DNA of 64,000 bases, taken from NCBI RefSeq assembly GCF_003987345.1, contig NZ_PIPP01000002.1, forward strand, positions 124,001-188,000, written 5' to 3'. The DNA is from Aliidiomarina shirensis (GTDB taxonomy: Bacteria > Pseudomonadota > Gammaproteobacteria > Enterobacterales > Alteromonadaceae). Position numbers and translations under genes: made by a program. Position 1 is the first letter of the stretch; every line of letters starts with the position of its first letter. Below, in pieces: positions 35,757 to 46,100 of the stretch. The notes below the pieces were generated by a model. That model searched no databases. It was not told the origin of the DNA and was given only the letters and a program-made list of their open reading frames with translations.

Positions 35757-36956
35757 TTATCTATTGACAGTTACGCCACAGAAATCTAAAACTTTCCCTG
35801 AAACTTTCAAATGCTTAAATTCATTATGCGCAACTAAATAGACCACGATATCAGCGCTGATCGCAGCATTATGGTAATCCGTTAAGACGATGCTTTTATG
35901 GCGCTTCAAATTTGGTTCTACCGCCAAAACGTCTGCGTTATCTCTTACAAGCGCCTGAAACACTTCTAAAGCAGGTGATTCCCGCAAATCATCGATATTC
36001 GGTTTGAAAGCTAAGCCCATACAAGCAACGGATGGCGCTTTACCTCTCTCTTCGGTAAACATCATGACTTCACGTAAAATTCGTTCTATCACCCACTCAG
36101 TTTTATAATCATTAATTTCACGGGCAGCGCGAATTATACGCGCATCTTCACCACCAGCGTGGACAATAAACCATGGGTCAACAGCGATACAATGCCCGCC
36201 TACGCCGGTTCCAGGCTGAAGAATATTTACTCTAGGGTGGCGATTCGCTAATCGAATCAATTCCCAAACATCAATTTGGAATTTATCACATAGAATTGAG
36301 AGTTCATTCGCAAAGGCGATGTTAACATCCCGGAAGCTGTTCTCCGTAAGCTTAGCCATTTCAGCGGTACGAGCATCAGTTACAAGAACATCACCTGATA
36401 CAAAAGTCCGATAGAAATCGGCAACTTTTTCCCCTGACTCTTCGGTAAGACCACCAACGATACGATCGTTTTCCACAAGCTCACGCATAATATGGCCTGG
36501 GAGAACACGTTCAGGACAGTGAGCAATGAATAGAGACGAAGTATCAACACCCTCATCTTTTAAAACTTCCTCAACTTTCTCTGTTGTTCCAACTGGTGAA
36601 GTTGATTCTAAAATGACGATATCACCCTCTTTGACAACACCTGAAATCGACCGAGTCGCTGCAATTACATAGTCGATGTTTGGTACGTGACCGTCATGAA
36701 ATGGTGTGGGAACCGCAAGAATAAACACATCAGCAGGTTGAGCTTTTAAAGATGCGCTTAACTGTTTACTCGCAACAGCTTTTGCAACGTAGGCATCGAG
36801 CTCAGGTTCTACAATGTGAATATTTCCATTGTTGATAACTTCGACGACTTCTGGGGCGACATCAATACCAAGAACACTGTAACCATGATTAGCTAATAGT
36901 GCTGCTGTCGGAAGGCCTATATAACCTAATCCGACAACACAAATACTCTTTGTCAT
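35757..36956 (-). CDS. wecC: UDP-N-acetyl-D-mannosamine dehydrogenase
   Basis: Oxidises UDP-ManNAc twice to UDP-ManNAcA. 399 residues; NAD site VVGLGYIGLP (about 7-16), the segment ESTSPVGTTEKV, catalytic Cys in GTGVGGHCIAVDPW and FKPNIDDLRESPALE. The ATG at 36956 is taken because residues upstream do not fit the family and would overlap the preceding gene. Confidence 0.94.
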   Translation of the reverse strand: MTKSICVVGLGYIGLPTAALLANHGYSVLGIDVAPEVVEVINNGNIHIVEPELDAYVAKAVASKQLSASLKAQPADVFILAVPTPFHDGHVPNIDYVIAATRSISGVVKEGDIVILESTSPVGTTEKVEEVLKDEGVDTSSLFIAHCPERVLPGHIMRELVENDRIVGGLTEESGEKVADFYRTFVSGDVLVTDARTAEMAKLTENSFRDVNIAFANELSILCDKFQIDVWELIRLANRHPRVNILQPGTGVGGHCIAVDPWFIVHAGGEDARIIRAAREINDYKTEWVIERILREVMMFTEERGKAPSVACMGLAFKPNIDDLRESPALEVFQALVRDNADVLAVEPNLKRHKSIVLTDYHNAAISADIVVYLVAHNEFKHLKVSGKVLDFCGVTVNR

Positions 36957-36978
36957 ATAATATCCAATACTATAAAGT

Positions 36979-39105
36979 TTAACTGCGGATTTGCTCAGCT
37001 GCTTCAATCGTCGCACGAGCAACTTCGAACAACTCTTCTACCGAAATAGGACTTGGTGTGCCGCTTTTTATCGCTTCCAAAAATGCGCTTACACAAGCAC
37101 TTTGACCTTTATCTTGCCGCCATAAGTTCATTTTCTTAAAGTTTGGCCAGCCAAACCCTTGAAGCTTGCGGAAGTTATTAAGTTGTAATACACGCCCTGA
37201 GGCAAACACTTCAACTCGCTCTTTAGGGAAACTATTTGCACCGTTAGCAAAATAATGGATCGTGGCTAAGGAACCATCTGCAAAACGGATAGTAATCGTC
37301 GCTTTGTCTTCGGTAGTCTCTGAACTTTCCGTTTTACCCATGCTTTGTGCTTGAACCGAGACAATCGGAGAGCCAGTTAAAAAACGTGCTAAATCAATAA
37401 AATGACAAGCTTCGCCAATAATCCGTCCGCCGCCCACTAGTTCATTCTGTGTCCAATGATTATCTGGAATGGAGCCTGCATTCATGGTAAGTATTAAGGT
37501 TTTGGGCTGCTTAACTGAATCGAGCAATGTCTTCATTTTCTGAATTTGTGGAGCAAATCGACGATTAAATCCCACCATCAACATGGGCTTATCAGTTAGT
37601 GCCTGATACGCGTCTTCCAATTCGGATAACTCTTGAGAATTTATAGCCAAAGGTTTTTCGACAAAAGTATGCTTACCTGATTCAAGCGACTGTTGAACGA
37701 ATCGGGCATGGCTGTTGTGACGCGTTACAATAGCGATGGTATTTACTACATCACTCGCTATTAATTCGTTTGTATCTGTTGTTGTTTCTTTGAATCCGGC
37801 TTTCTTACCATGAATAACGCCGTTCACGCCACCCGACGTGGCGATTGAATATAATTGAGCATTTGCTTTTTTAAAAGCAGGGATAAGCATCCGTGAGGCA
37901 TAATTTCCTGCACCGATGAACCCTACAATTGGTTCGCTAGGCAAGCAACTGACATTTGTATTCAAAGTGACTTTGGTTATCTTTCTAGTACTTACATCAT
38001 GTGAATAGTTTAAAAGGATACCCAGCGCTGCCTTGTCATGACTAAGAACGTCATAGGCTCCTGCTGCGTCTTCAAATTCGAATCGGTGGGTAATCAACGG
38101 CTTCACGTCCAGTTGACCGGACGACATCATATCTAAAATTGCTTCAAAGTTGCGTTGCTCTGTCCATCGTACAAAGCCTAACGGATAATCATGGCCAGCC
38201 TCCTCATAGCTTGGGTCGTAACGGCCTGGTCCATAAGAACATGAAACTTGAAAGCTCAATTCTTTTTCATAAAAGTCCGCACGATTTAGCTCTAAACCTG
38301 TGACACCGACAAGAACAATACGTCCGCGCTTGCGGCTCATACGAGCAGCTTGAGTTACCGGATCTGATGAACTGGTTGACGCTGTAATAATGACGGCGTC
38401 AATACCCTTTCCACGACTAAATGCTAAACCTGCTTCAATAGGATCCTCACCACGACCCGGATTACATATTTCTGCACCAAACTGTTTCGCTAACTCCAAT
38501 TTGCCATCGTCGAAATCAATCGCGAGAACTCGACAACCATGTGCTTTTAAAAGTTGAACAGTAAGCAAGCCAATTAAGCCTACGCCGGTTACAACAATCG
38601 ACTCACCGAGTGTTGGCGCAGCTAGGCGGATGCCTTGCAAGCCGATACTTGCAACAACTGTAAAAACAGCTTCCTCATCTGAGACATTATCAGGAATTTT
38701 CGCGCATAAATTTTTTGCGACACGAACAATATCGGCATGTGGTCCATTTGAAACGACACGTTCACCGATTTTAAAACCTGAGGCTGCGCTGCCTACTTCG
38801 GAGACTATACCTACATTACAATAACCAAGTGGTAGAGGTTGCGCCAATTTCGACTTGACTGCGTCAACAGTTGTCATTAAACCGTCTGTTTTGACTTTAT
38901 CTAGAACCATTTTCACTTTTTCCGGCTGCTGCCGTGCCTTATCAAGCATTGATGCTTTTCCGAAATCAACCAAGCTTCTCTCTGTCCCTGCAGAAATCAA
39001 GGTTATCTTCGTATCAATGAGTACCGCACCACGGGTAGCCGAAGGCGCTGGTGCATCAACAATCTCTGTGGCACCCTTCGCCATATCTTGTAGTATTTGC
39101 TTCAT
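36979..39105 (-). CDS. Bi-domain oxidoreductase: zinc-type alcohol dehydrogenase plus Gfo/Idh/MocA
   Basis: 708 residues in two parts. The first 380 are a medium-chain dehydrogenase fold (PLGYCNVGIVSEVGSAASGFKIGERV, cofactor loop VTGVGLIGLLTVQLLKAHG); the second begins near 395 with the Gfo/Idh/MocA nucleotide site (VGFIGAGNYASRMLIPAF) and has EKPLAIN and GGRIIGEACHFIDLARFL. This fusion recurs in polysaccharide loci, usually near heparinase-type genes. The substrate is not known; a 4-keto or 3-keto sugar nucleotide is a reasonable guess. Confidence 0.85.
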   Translation of the reverse strand: MKQILQDMAKGATEIVDAPAPSATRGAVLIDTKITLISAGTERSLVDFGKASMLDKARQQPEKVKMVLDKVKTDGLMTTVDAVKSKLAQPLPLGYCNVGIVSEVGSAASGFKIGERVVSNGPHADIVRVAKNLCAKIPDNVSDEEAVFTVVASIGLQGIRLAAPTLGESIVVTGVGLIGLLTVQLLKAHGCRVLAIDFDDGKLELAKQFGAEICNPGRGEDPIEAGLAFSRGKGIDAVIITASTSSSDPVTQAARMSRKRGRIVLVGVTGLELNRADFYEKELSFQVSCSYGPGRYDPSYEEAGHDYPLGFVRWTEQRNFEAILDMMSSGQLDVKPLITHRFEFEDAAGAYDVLSHDKAALGILLNYSHDVSTRKITKVTLNTNVSCLPSEPIVGFIGAGNYASRMLIPAFKKANAQLYSIATSGGVNGVIHGKKAGFKETTTDTNELIASDVVNTIAIVTRHNSHARFVQQSLESGKHTFVEKPLAINSQELSELEDAYQALTDKPMLMVGFNRRFAPQIQKMKTLLDSVKQPKTLILTMNAGSIPDNHWTQNELVGGGRIIGEACHFIDLARFLTGSPIVSVQAQSMGKTESSETTEDKATITIRFADGSLATIHYFANGANSFPKERVEVFASGRVLQLNNFRKLQGFGWPNFKKMNLWRQDKGQSACVSAFLEAIKSGTPSPISVEELFEVARATIEAAEQIRS

Positions 39106-39127
39106 AAAAATGTATAGTCCATATAGT

Positions 39128-39904
39128 TCAGTCAACTGTGCCTGACAGTATATTCAGCTTTTCTGTCGCGGTGGGATAATTAATCAGCACAGCTTTATAT
39201 TTTCCCTTAAACACAAATATACTACCGGCAGCAGCACCGATAATTGGATGCGCCCGCACTAAATTCTTGATATCATTATAATTGCTTGCACCACCGACTG
39301 CAGTAACCGGTACGCTAACTAAGCTTTTTACTTTATTAATAAGGTCAAGATCATAGCCTTTCATTACGCCATCGTTATCAATAGAGTTGATAACGATCTC
39401 ACCAGCACCAAGCTCTTGTACCTTCTGTGCAAATTCAAACGCACAGACTTTCTGATTGACTTTGCCGTTGGATGTATAACAATCGTACTTCGCGCCAAAC
39501 ATACGCTTCTTTACATCCAGTACTACAACTACGCTTTGCCTGCCGACACGCTCAGATAATTCAGTTATTAATCTTGGCTTTTCAAATACTATAGAGCTCA
39601 AAGCCACTTTTTCGACGCCAAGGCCCAGTATACGATGTGCCTGCTCAATAGTTTTAATGCCGCCACCATAACACAATGGCATACGGCACTCGGTTGCTAA
39701 GTTTTCGATCATCTTATAATCGGGCTCGCGACCTTGTGCAGACGCATCAATATCAATAACTATAAGCTCGTCCGCTTCTTTCTCGTTAAAAATTTTTACC
39801 GCATTAATTGGATCACCAACATATTTAGGGTCTCTAAACTTAACCGTTTTTACTAAGCCTTTGTCGTGTACCAGTAACACAGGAATGATTCTGGGGAATA
39901 GCAT
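39128..39904 (-). CDS. HisF-like cyclase subunit of the acetamidino-sugar amidotransferase (WbuZ/AglZ type)
   Basis: 258-residue TIM-barrel protein related to HisF but in the polysaccharide branch. It shows RIIPVLLVHDKGLVKTVKF, LIVIDIDAS, PLCYGGGI and INSIDNDGVMKGYD. Works with the HisH-like glutaminase and the WbpG-like amidotransferase to convert an acetamido group to an acetamidino group. 2-bp gap from the HisH-like gene. Confidence 0.88.
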   Translation of the reverse strand: MLFPRIIPVLLVHDKGLVKTVKFRDPKYVGDPINAVKIFNEKEADELIVIDIDASAQGREPDYKMIENLATECRMPLCYGGGIKTIEQAHRILGLGVEKVALSSIVFEKPRLITELSERVGRQSVVVVLDVKKRMFGAKYDCYTSNGKVNQKVCAFEFAQKVQELGAGEIVINSIDNDGVMKGYDLDLINKVKSLVSVPVTAVGGASNYNDIKNLVRAHPIIGAAAGSIFVFKGKYKAVLINYPTATEKLNILSGTVD

Positions 39905-39906
39905 AT

Positions 39907-40527
39907 TTATAGCTCTGCGAAATTTCTAAGTAGGGCGACACCATTATGGTGACTCTTTTCCGGATGACATTGAATACCATGAACATTGTCATGGTTAACA
40001 ATACACGCATAATCAAAACCGTAATTCGCTGTAGCCACCACATCTGCCGAATCAGCGCACTCGAAATAGTATGAGTGTAAAAAATAAAACCGTTTGTGGT
40101 CATCCAGATTATTCACGAGCGCCGATTCCTTGACCGGTAAGATGCTATTCCAACCCATGTGTGGTAATGGATGTTTCAGCGCAACATTCTCATTTGGGTA
40201 ACTAAAACGTCTAACAGTACCATCAATCCAACCAAGGCCAGTACTGGTTCCTTCTTCACTGCTCTTAGCCATCATTTGCATACCTACACAGATACCAATC
40301 ACCGGAACTTTTTGCTCAAGTACCAATTGATCCAAACAGTCACGCAAACCGGATTCATTAAGCATCTGCATTGCATGATCAAAGGCTCCAACGCCTGGAA
40401 GAATTAGCTTTTTTGCGCACTTTAATTGCTCAGGGCTTGATCCGTAACAAACGTCTATATTCAGTCGTTTGTAGGCATTTGCGAAGGCTTTGATATTACC
40501 AAGGCCATAGTCAACTATAGTAATCAT
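39907..40527 (-). CDS. HisH-like glutamine amidotransferase (WbuY type)
   Basis: Class I glutaminase, 206 residues, supplying ammonia to the amidotransferase. Nucleophile Cys in GICVGMQMM (about 79-87) and the His/Glu pair in QCHPEKSH. N-terminal [18 protein letters not shown] is HisH-like. It starts within the stop of the WbpG-like gene (ATGA overlap). Confidence 0.9.
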   Translation of the reverse strand: MITIVDYGLGNIKAFANAYKRLNIDVCYGSSPEQLKCAKKLILPGVGAFDHAMQMLNESGLRDCLDQLVLEQKVPVIGICVGMQMMAKSSEEGTSTGLGWIDGTVRRFSYPNENVALKHPLPHMGWNSILPVKESALVNNLDDHKRFYFLHSYYFECADSADVVATANYGFDYACIVNHDNVHGIQCHPEKSHHNGVALLRNFAEL

Positions 40528-41657
40528 CGTTTGATGGATCTCTCTACGCCTAAAAATTTGAGCATCTTAGCTCCAAAATCAAATAACGTCTGTTGGTTCT
40601 TATAGTCTCTATAGGTCTTGTTAGGCTGATCAAAGTATTTCTGTAACTCTTCAACACTGATGCCCAACTTTGTCGCTATGTACTCGAAATCATGTTTAGC
40701 ATCTGCATCAGAAATTACTGGTTTTTTTAATTTTTCCAAAGCTTCTTCACGTGTCATTTGACCTGTTAAAATCAGACTGGAGTATTGAACTTTACGCGTA
40801 TCGTAACCAAATTTTTTAGGCAACCAATAGCCCTCATAAAACTTCGTAAAACGACTTTCAAAATGCTTTTGCGGATATGGTATCCAGCCGTACTCATCAG
40901 CTAAATCCTGCATAGCCTGCTCTTTAATATAGGGGAAATAATTTAACGGTTTAACCACCTGTACTTTACGTATATAGCGTAAATAAACCTTGTGTCGTAA
41001 TACTGAACTAAATGGATAAGTCTTCATTGGATTAGTTCCGAACCGCCGACGTATATCACGAATTTGTGCCATATCAGTCCCGTAGTAAATCCACTCCAAT
41101 GGATTCCGTACGCACTCCGTGGATATATTACCCCCATTTAAGATGTACTTAATTTTATATTTAGCAGCAAAATTGTATAAGGTAGCAACAAACGCATGAT
41201 CTTGTGGAACATCTATATTAGCCACACCAGCTTTAAAATATGCTAATTGGAAATCTTTCATTTCTTCCCAATTAATAACTTCCGTATACAAATCAAGGCC
41301 AAGTTTTTCTATCATTACATTGATATTGTTAACAGCGATCTGCGAGTTCCAGCCGCCATCGACATGAAACACTAATGGCCGCAAGCCGTACTTCTTTACC
41401 GCCACATGTAAAAGGTAGGAGCTGTCTGCACCGCCGCTCATCCCAATAATGCAATCAAAGTCACGCCCCTTACCATCTTCCTTGATTTTAGTAATTATCC
41501 TTTTCAGTTCGGCATCTCCGCGTGCATCAGTGTGCCAATTGGGTCTTACATTTTTATCAAAATCGATACAATGATCACAGACGCCATTCGCGTCAAAAGT
41601 TATTTCTGAATCTGTTGTGTCCATAACACAACGAGAACAAACTTGAATATCCTGCAT
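40524..41657 (-). CDS. N-acetyl sugar amidotransferase (WbpG/WbuX/PseA type)
   Basis: 377 residues: two Cys pairs near the N-terminus (CSRC and CDHC) for zinc, then the ATP-pyrophosphatase loop [13 protein letters not shown] (about 75-87). With the HisH- and HisF-like proteins it forms the trio that makes 2-acetamidino sugars in O-antigens such as those of P. aeruginosa and E. coli O145. The ATG at 41657 has GGTGG 5 nt upstream. Confidence 0.9.
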   Translation of the reverse strand: MQDIQVCSRCVMDTTDSEITFDANGVCDHCIDFDKNVRPNWHTDARGDAELKRIITKIKEDGKGRDFDCIIGMSGGADSSYLLHVAVKKYGLRPLVFHVDGGWNSQIAVNNINVMIEKLGLDLYTEVINWEEMKDFQLAYFKAGVANIDVPQDHAFVATLYNFAAKYKIKYILNGGNISTECVRNPLEWIYYGTDMAQIRDIRRRFGTNPMKTYPFSSVLRHKVYLRYIRKVQVVKPLNYFPYIKEQAMQDLADEYGWIPYPQKHFESRFTKFYEGYWLPKKFGYDTRKVQYSSLILTGQMTREEALEKLKKPVISDADAKHDFEYIATKLGISVEELQKYFDQPNKTYRDYKNQQTLFDFGAKMLKFLGVERSIKR

Positions 41658-41815
41658 TAAAACCACCAAGTATTAAGATATTAAATCTTTAAAAAAATAT
41701 AGAAGACTGAAAGGATTTTACTTCTATCTATAAACAATTCTGCTTAATTCAAAAAAAATTAACGGTGAAGTCTATTTTCCAAAAAATACGCGTACCTTCC
41801 GTCTTCCATTAAAAC

Positions 41816-42916
41816 TCAAATCAACGCGTCTCGTAGCGCTTTTGCTTCGCCAGAATATATAAAATTCTTTACGTCACATTTGACAACGTTCCTTCTACAC
41901 GCATCGACATTAGTAGGATTCAGCATTTCCACCAGAGTACTCAGTTCTATTGACTCATTAACAACTAAACCCGTACTGTGTGCTCGAACAAAAAACTCAT
42001 CACCTGAGTCTTCAAGAACGACAATAGGCTTTCTGAAGTACTGGCTTTCATAAAAGCGATTAGTTTTCGCCCACAAGGCGTTATAGTTTTTCTTTGCTTC
42101 CGAAAATGGTTGGTAAACCGCCCAAACAAGGTCGACCTCAGAATATATCTTTAATAAGTCATTCGGCGATTTATACTCACCGAAAAAAAATACATTTTCT
42201 AATGAAGTTATTTTTTCAAATAATTCATCTGATAACATCCATTTACCAGCAAGGTGAATAGTGAAACGATTTGGATAATTTTTAGCAAGACTAAAGAGTG
42301 TTTTTGCACTCCAGTCACAACGTAAGACACCGAAATAACCGATGGTTATAACATCAACCGTCCTTACATTATTGGATGAAGAAAGAACACTCGGCATAAG
42401 TTCCTGATCAAGCTTATTTTCGATTATCAGGTGGTTAACGTGCAATCCTAACCACTTCTGATAATATTCCGTGTAGAACTTAGGTGCTGTAACCACAAGC
42501 AAATCAACTTTAGCGATAACAACCTTCTCAATCTTCCTCAAAATAGTGCTAACTACGCCTGAAGCAGTTTGTATATCTCGTATATCACCAATCTCAATAA
42601 CTCTTTTTATTGGTATGCCTATAGTTGCAAGCCTTGTTAAGATTCCCAAGTCGAGCTCAAAGGAATATATAACAGTGGCCAATTTCGCTTGCTGGCGTAT
42701 TTTCCGTATACTTTTTAAGTACATAAAAATACGCTTCAAATACCTGCCATTTTCTATCTTACCTAGACTCTCAGATGAACAATCAGGAAGCCGGCCTTGG
42801 TGATAATCTCTTTCAAAATAGAACGCCTCTACACTAAAGCCTTCTGCTTTAAGCATTGAAATTCGCTTCGAATACCTTGGCTGCCCTAAAACGGGGAGAA
42901 TAAATAAGGTGTGCAT
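41816..42916 (-). CDS. Glycosyltransferase (GT-B, GT4-like)
   Basis: 366 residues with a two-domain GT-B layout. The C-terminal half has VITIGYFGVLRCDWSAKTLFSLAKNYPNRFTIHLAG and, after it, a stretch with AKTNRFYESQYFRKPIVVLED, the donor-binding pattern of GT4 enzymes. No close family name is recognised. Base composition is AT-rich. A gene-free gap of 746 bp lies upstream. Confidence 0.72.
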   Translation of the reverse strand: MHTLFILPVLGQPRYSKRISMLKAEGFSVEAFYFERDYHQGRLPDCSSESLGKIENGRYLKRIFMYLKSIRKIRQQAKLATVIYSFELDLGILTRLATIGIPIKRVIEIGDIRDIQTASGVVSTILRKIEKVVIAKVDLLVVTAPKFYTEYYQKWLGLHVNHLIIENKLDQELMPSVLSSSNNVRTVDVITIGYFGVLRCDWSAKTLFSLAKNYPNRFTIHLAGKWMLSDELFEKITSLENVFFFGEYKSPNDLLKIYSEVDLVWAVYQPFSEAKKNYNALWAKTNRFYESQYFRKPIVVLEDSGDEFFVRAHSTGLVVNESIELSTLVEMLNPTNVDACRRNVVKCDVKNFIYSGEAKALRDALI

Positions 42917-43662
42917 AGTACTTAAGACATCCTGAATTCATAAATAAATACAACGCTAATGAAGAAATCTAAACACTATCAATTGAGGTACATGTTAGAT
43001 CTAGATTCCCACAAATCGTTACAACAGTTGCTCTGCAATTGACCTATAACAATACTATTAAGTTGCTTAAAGCCAAATATCATGTTTTAACTTGTTTTCT
43101 TTTCAAATAATTGCTTAACTTTTCGCTAATCTAAGGATGTAAGCTACATCCTCCAATTGTAAATTGTCGTGATCATCTATCTACGCTCTGATTTTCACAC
43201 CGCTTAGATGAACCGTAGAATGCAGCGAAATATGAGTCAGAACGTAGACGTGGCTCAGGAGCGCATTTATTTTGGCCGGCTTTGGAACTCCTATCCAACG
43301 AGATCGTATGTTAACTCATTGAAGTACAATTAAAACTTGAACTAATGTATCGAAACTTTTCCAAATTGCTGTTATCGTTTGGCGCTTCAATCGAGCTTTA
43401 ACACTCCTTCAGCTGGAGTTTTAATTTTATTGGAGGCTGGATTATCACCCCCAACATATTTTTGAATACAAACTTCTCCCAGAGAACCAACAAAAGCTAG
43501 CATCGCATCATTCCCATGCGACAGACCGACCAATAACTAGTGGTAGAATTGATTTTTTAGGTGATAATTTAAGTTCACTACATGTAGTTCGCCAACCTCC
43601 TTTCGACCAATACGATGCTGTAGCGTTGCTATACTATCTCAACTTAAAAACTCAAATCACTA
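42917..43662. other. 746-bp gap without an identifiable gene
   Basis: AT-rich sequence between two minus-strand polysaccharide genes that otherwise are tightly packed. Both strands are broken by stops; the longest readable pieces are about 40-50 codons (43208-43333 on the plus strand, and roughly 43390-43540 on the minus strand, which reads GLSHGNDAMLAFVGSLGEV). Neither resembles a family I know. It may be the remains of a lost gene. Confidence 0.5.
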
Positions 43663-44805
43663 TCATCGGATCTTTACGAATCGATTCTTAATGTAAATAA
43701 GATAAAAAACAATACCAATAGCCATTTGGAAAGGTAACTTTAACCTTGAGTGCCCTATTCCTGCCAAATGAATTGAATATACAACAGCATGTGCTAGAAG
43801 AAACAATATTAAAGCTTTCTGCTCTTTACCGAGAGAAGTAAAAAGCCTAATTATTCCGTTATAAGTTTGTTTGGGATTAAGAAGCATTACAAACATCATA
43901 ATAAAATAAAGTGACTGGTGGAGAATTCTAATCAAGTCATGGGCCAAGCCAAGTTCGGAAGCTCCACTTCCAAGTAGACGTTGAAACAAAGAGGTAGGCA
44001 GTGGGGTAAAGACATAGGTCAATAAAGCTCTCATAGGCGATGAATCTTCCTGTGCGAGAATACTTCTGTGTTGATTATCAGTGACGCTTAAATATTCCAT
44101 ATAACGAAGATAAGACTGAAAATAGTCAATGCCGAAGTATAGAATAATCAATGACAGCAACCCGAGCATTAACAGCGCAAAGGCCCCAGAATAAGTCTTG
44201 TGTGATTTCGTATCAATCAAATAAAATACTGCTAACGATATTAATAGCACAAATGCTATCAATGGCCGAAGTGTCAATAAAGCAACTAACCCTAGCGCGA
44301 TGCCTAAAATACTTTTGCGCCGTAGCCCGTCAAAGACAAGTAGCGCCGAGAAAATTATCGCCAAATCTCTTAAATTCACATATGTCATTGCAAAGATAAA
44401 AGGGCAGCTTGCCAATAAAAAAATAGACAGCTTTCCGTCATCAAAAATTCTAGCGATGTAAATTAGAACAAAGCTAGCGAAAATTATATTTATAAATCGA
44501 AGTGAATAATATCCGGCGAAGTCGTAATTAATTATTAGATAGTTCAACGAGTGCCACAAGCCACGAGCATCTCCTAACAGATTAAAATCCTCTGAGTTAA
44601 TGTATCCGAGCTCATCGCTAACGAATGACATTTCTATACTTCCTAGCATAGATGTCTCGAATATATAAAATATCGCGAGAGCACTACCCGCACCCATAAT
44701 AATGATTACACTTAAAATTAGGAACGAATAACTTCGTATACTTCGTGTTTGGTTCGACAGTATCGAAATAACAAGTAAAAATGTTAGTGATATAACTATT
44801 ATCAT
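43663..44805 (-). CDS. Polytopic membrane protein, candidate O-antigen/capsule polymerase Wzy
   Basis: 380 residues with about ten hydrophobic helices (for example 2-16, 27-48, 99-118, 125-140, 165-190, 206-226, 312-330). A hydrophilic loop of about 55 residues near 230-285 (YMEYLSVTDNQHRSILAQEDSS) fits the large periplasmic loop of Wzy-type proteins. Sequence similarity is weak, as is usual for Wzy, so the call depends on topology and on there being no other polymerase in the locus. ATGA overlap with the preceding glycosyltransferase. Confidence 0.65.
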   Translation of the reverse strand: MIIVISLTFLLVISILSNQTRSIRSYSFLILSVIIIMGAGSALAIFYIFETSMLGSIEMSFVSDELGYINSEDFNLLGDARGLWHSLNYLIINYDFAGYYSLRFINIIFASFVLIYIARIFDDGKLSIFLLASCPFIFAMTYVNLRDLAIIFSALLVFDGLRRKSILGIALGLVALLTLRPLIAFVLLISLAVFYLIDTKSHKTYSGAFALLMLGLLSLIILYFGIDYFQSYLRYMEYLSVTDNQHRSILAQEDSSPMRALLTYVFTPLPTSLFQRLLGSGASELGLAHDLIRILHQSLYFIMMFVMLLNPKQTYNGIIRLFTSLGKEQKALILFLLAHAVVYSIHLAGIGHSRLKLPFQMAIGIVFYLIYIKNRFVKIR

Positions 44806-45929
44806 AGACGTGTCTTGTCTTTAAATAACGAGCCGTAGATAGATATGAAATTTTCTTTCTGAGTCTCTACACTGTCATTATAATCACATTTAAATGTACT
44901 GAGTTCTAGTTTCGATTTCACAGTTTCTATGTCTTCAAATCCATCCACAGCGACGCCACCTCCGTAAAATTCCGATAGAAAGGATAGTGACTTGTTATCA
45001 TCATTAAAAATAAATGGTTTACTATATTTAAATGATAAATAAAATCGATTAGGTGCACAAAGGTTATTATTTAAAGTCATGCTATCATAGAATATGAGAG
45101 AGTAATCAACTAAACTCCATACATTACCAAGATACATTGACGGGATTGGACTTAATACTAATACATTTTCGTGTACATTTAATCTTACTTCTTCCTTGGA
45201 GCCTGGAGATAGGATTACGAAAAAGTAGTCGTTTAACTTACCTATTGCCGTATACAGAAGATCTGATCTTCGTGCCTCATTGACAACCCCCTGATGTAAA
45301 AATACCCCTTTATATTTTTGCCTCGCAGAAGCTAAAACATTAGCTAGATTTTCAAAACTAAGAACAGACTGTTCCGAAAACGGTGTAATAGAATGATATG
45401 GGCAAAGATTATCGAAAATGAAGGAATATTTAGTATGAATATCCATCTCATGTTTAAGAAACGACCTTCTCATAGAATTAGCAAATAACACTACGTCTGC
45501 TTTCTTCAAAGCTAGCTCTTCAATTTTTATACCAATAGACTTTTTCGGATATGAGTTGGGAAGTTCGTGATCATCGTAGACAATATATGAGCGTTTTATT
45601 AAAAAACTCATTATAACAGCAAGAGGAGCTGTTGCATTATCATGGCAATGAATTATATTTGGTCGCACTTTTATAGCAATTAAGAGACATGTGAGCCAAA
45701 ATATCATCGCATTAATTGGTCGTAAAACTTTTATACCTCTGAAAGGCGACTTTATTGTTATCAAGGAAACATTCGAGGGTAAATTCAAGTCAGTGATGTC
45801 ACCTTCATTTGGAAAATTAACAACGGTGATGCATGATTCTTCGAAATTCTCAGCTAATAGAGAAATTTGATTTAAAACCCTCGTATCTTCACTTAATTTA
45901 GTTTTAATTAAAACCAATATTTTTTTCAT
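44802..45929 (-). CDS. Glycosyltransferase (GT4-like)
   Basis: 375 residues. The N-terminal half has VRPNIIHCHDNATAPLAVIMSFL, the region where GT4 enzymes bind the acceptor, and IVYDDHELPNSYPKKS. The C-terminal half has FNDDNKSLSFLSEFYGGGVAVDGF. Strongly AT-rich. It is coupled by overlap to the Wzy candidate. Sugar specificity unknown. Confidence 0.75.
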   Translation of the reverse strand: MKKILVLIKTKLSEDTRVLNQISLLAENFEESCITVVNFPNEGDITDLNLPSNVSLITIKSPFRGIKVLRPINAMIFWLTCLLIAIKVRPNIIHCHDNATAPLAVIMSFLIKRSYIVYDDHELPNSYPKKSIGIKIEELALKKADVVLFANSMRRSFLKHEMDIHTKYSFIFDNLCPYHSITPFSEQSVLSFENLANVLASARQKYKGVFLHQGVVNEARRSDLLYTAIGKLNDYFFVILSPGSKEEVRLNVHENVLVLSPIPSMYLGNVWSLVDYSLIFYDSMTLNNNLCAPNRFYLSFKYSKPFIFNDDNKSLSFLSEFYGGGVAVDGFEDIETVKSKLELSTFKCDYNDSVETQKENFISIYGSLFKDKTRL

Positions 45930-46100
45930 CTAAACAGTTCGATTAATAGACTTAATCGTCTCCTTTAGTCATTGACCTCGTTGATTAAACCACAGAACAG
46001 GCGAAAAATATCGATATGATAAATAGTTTTAAGTCAAAATATAAGTCCCGTCTTAACTTAAACCATTTTTAAAGAAAGCTAGTCTCAATAATCAGTTAAG

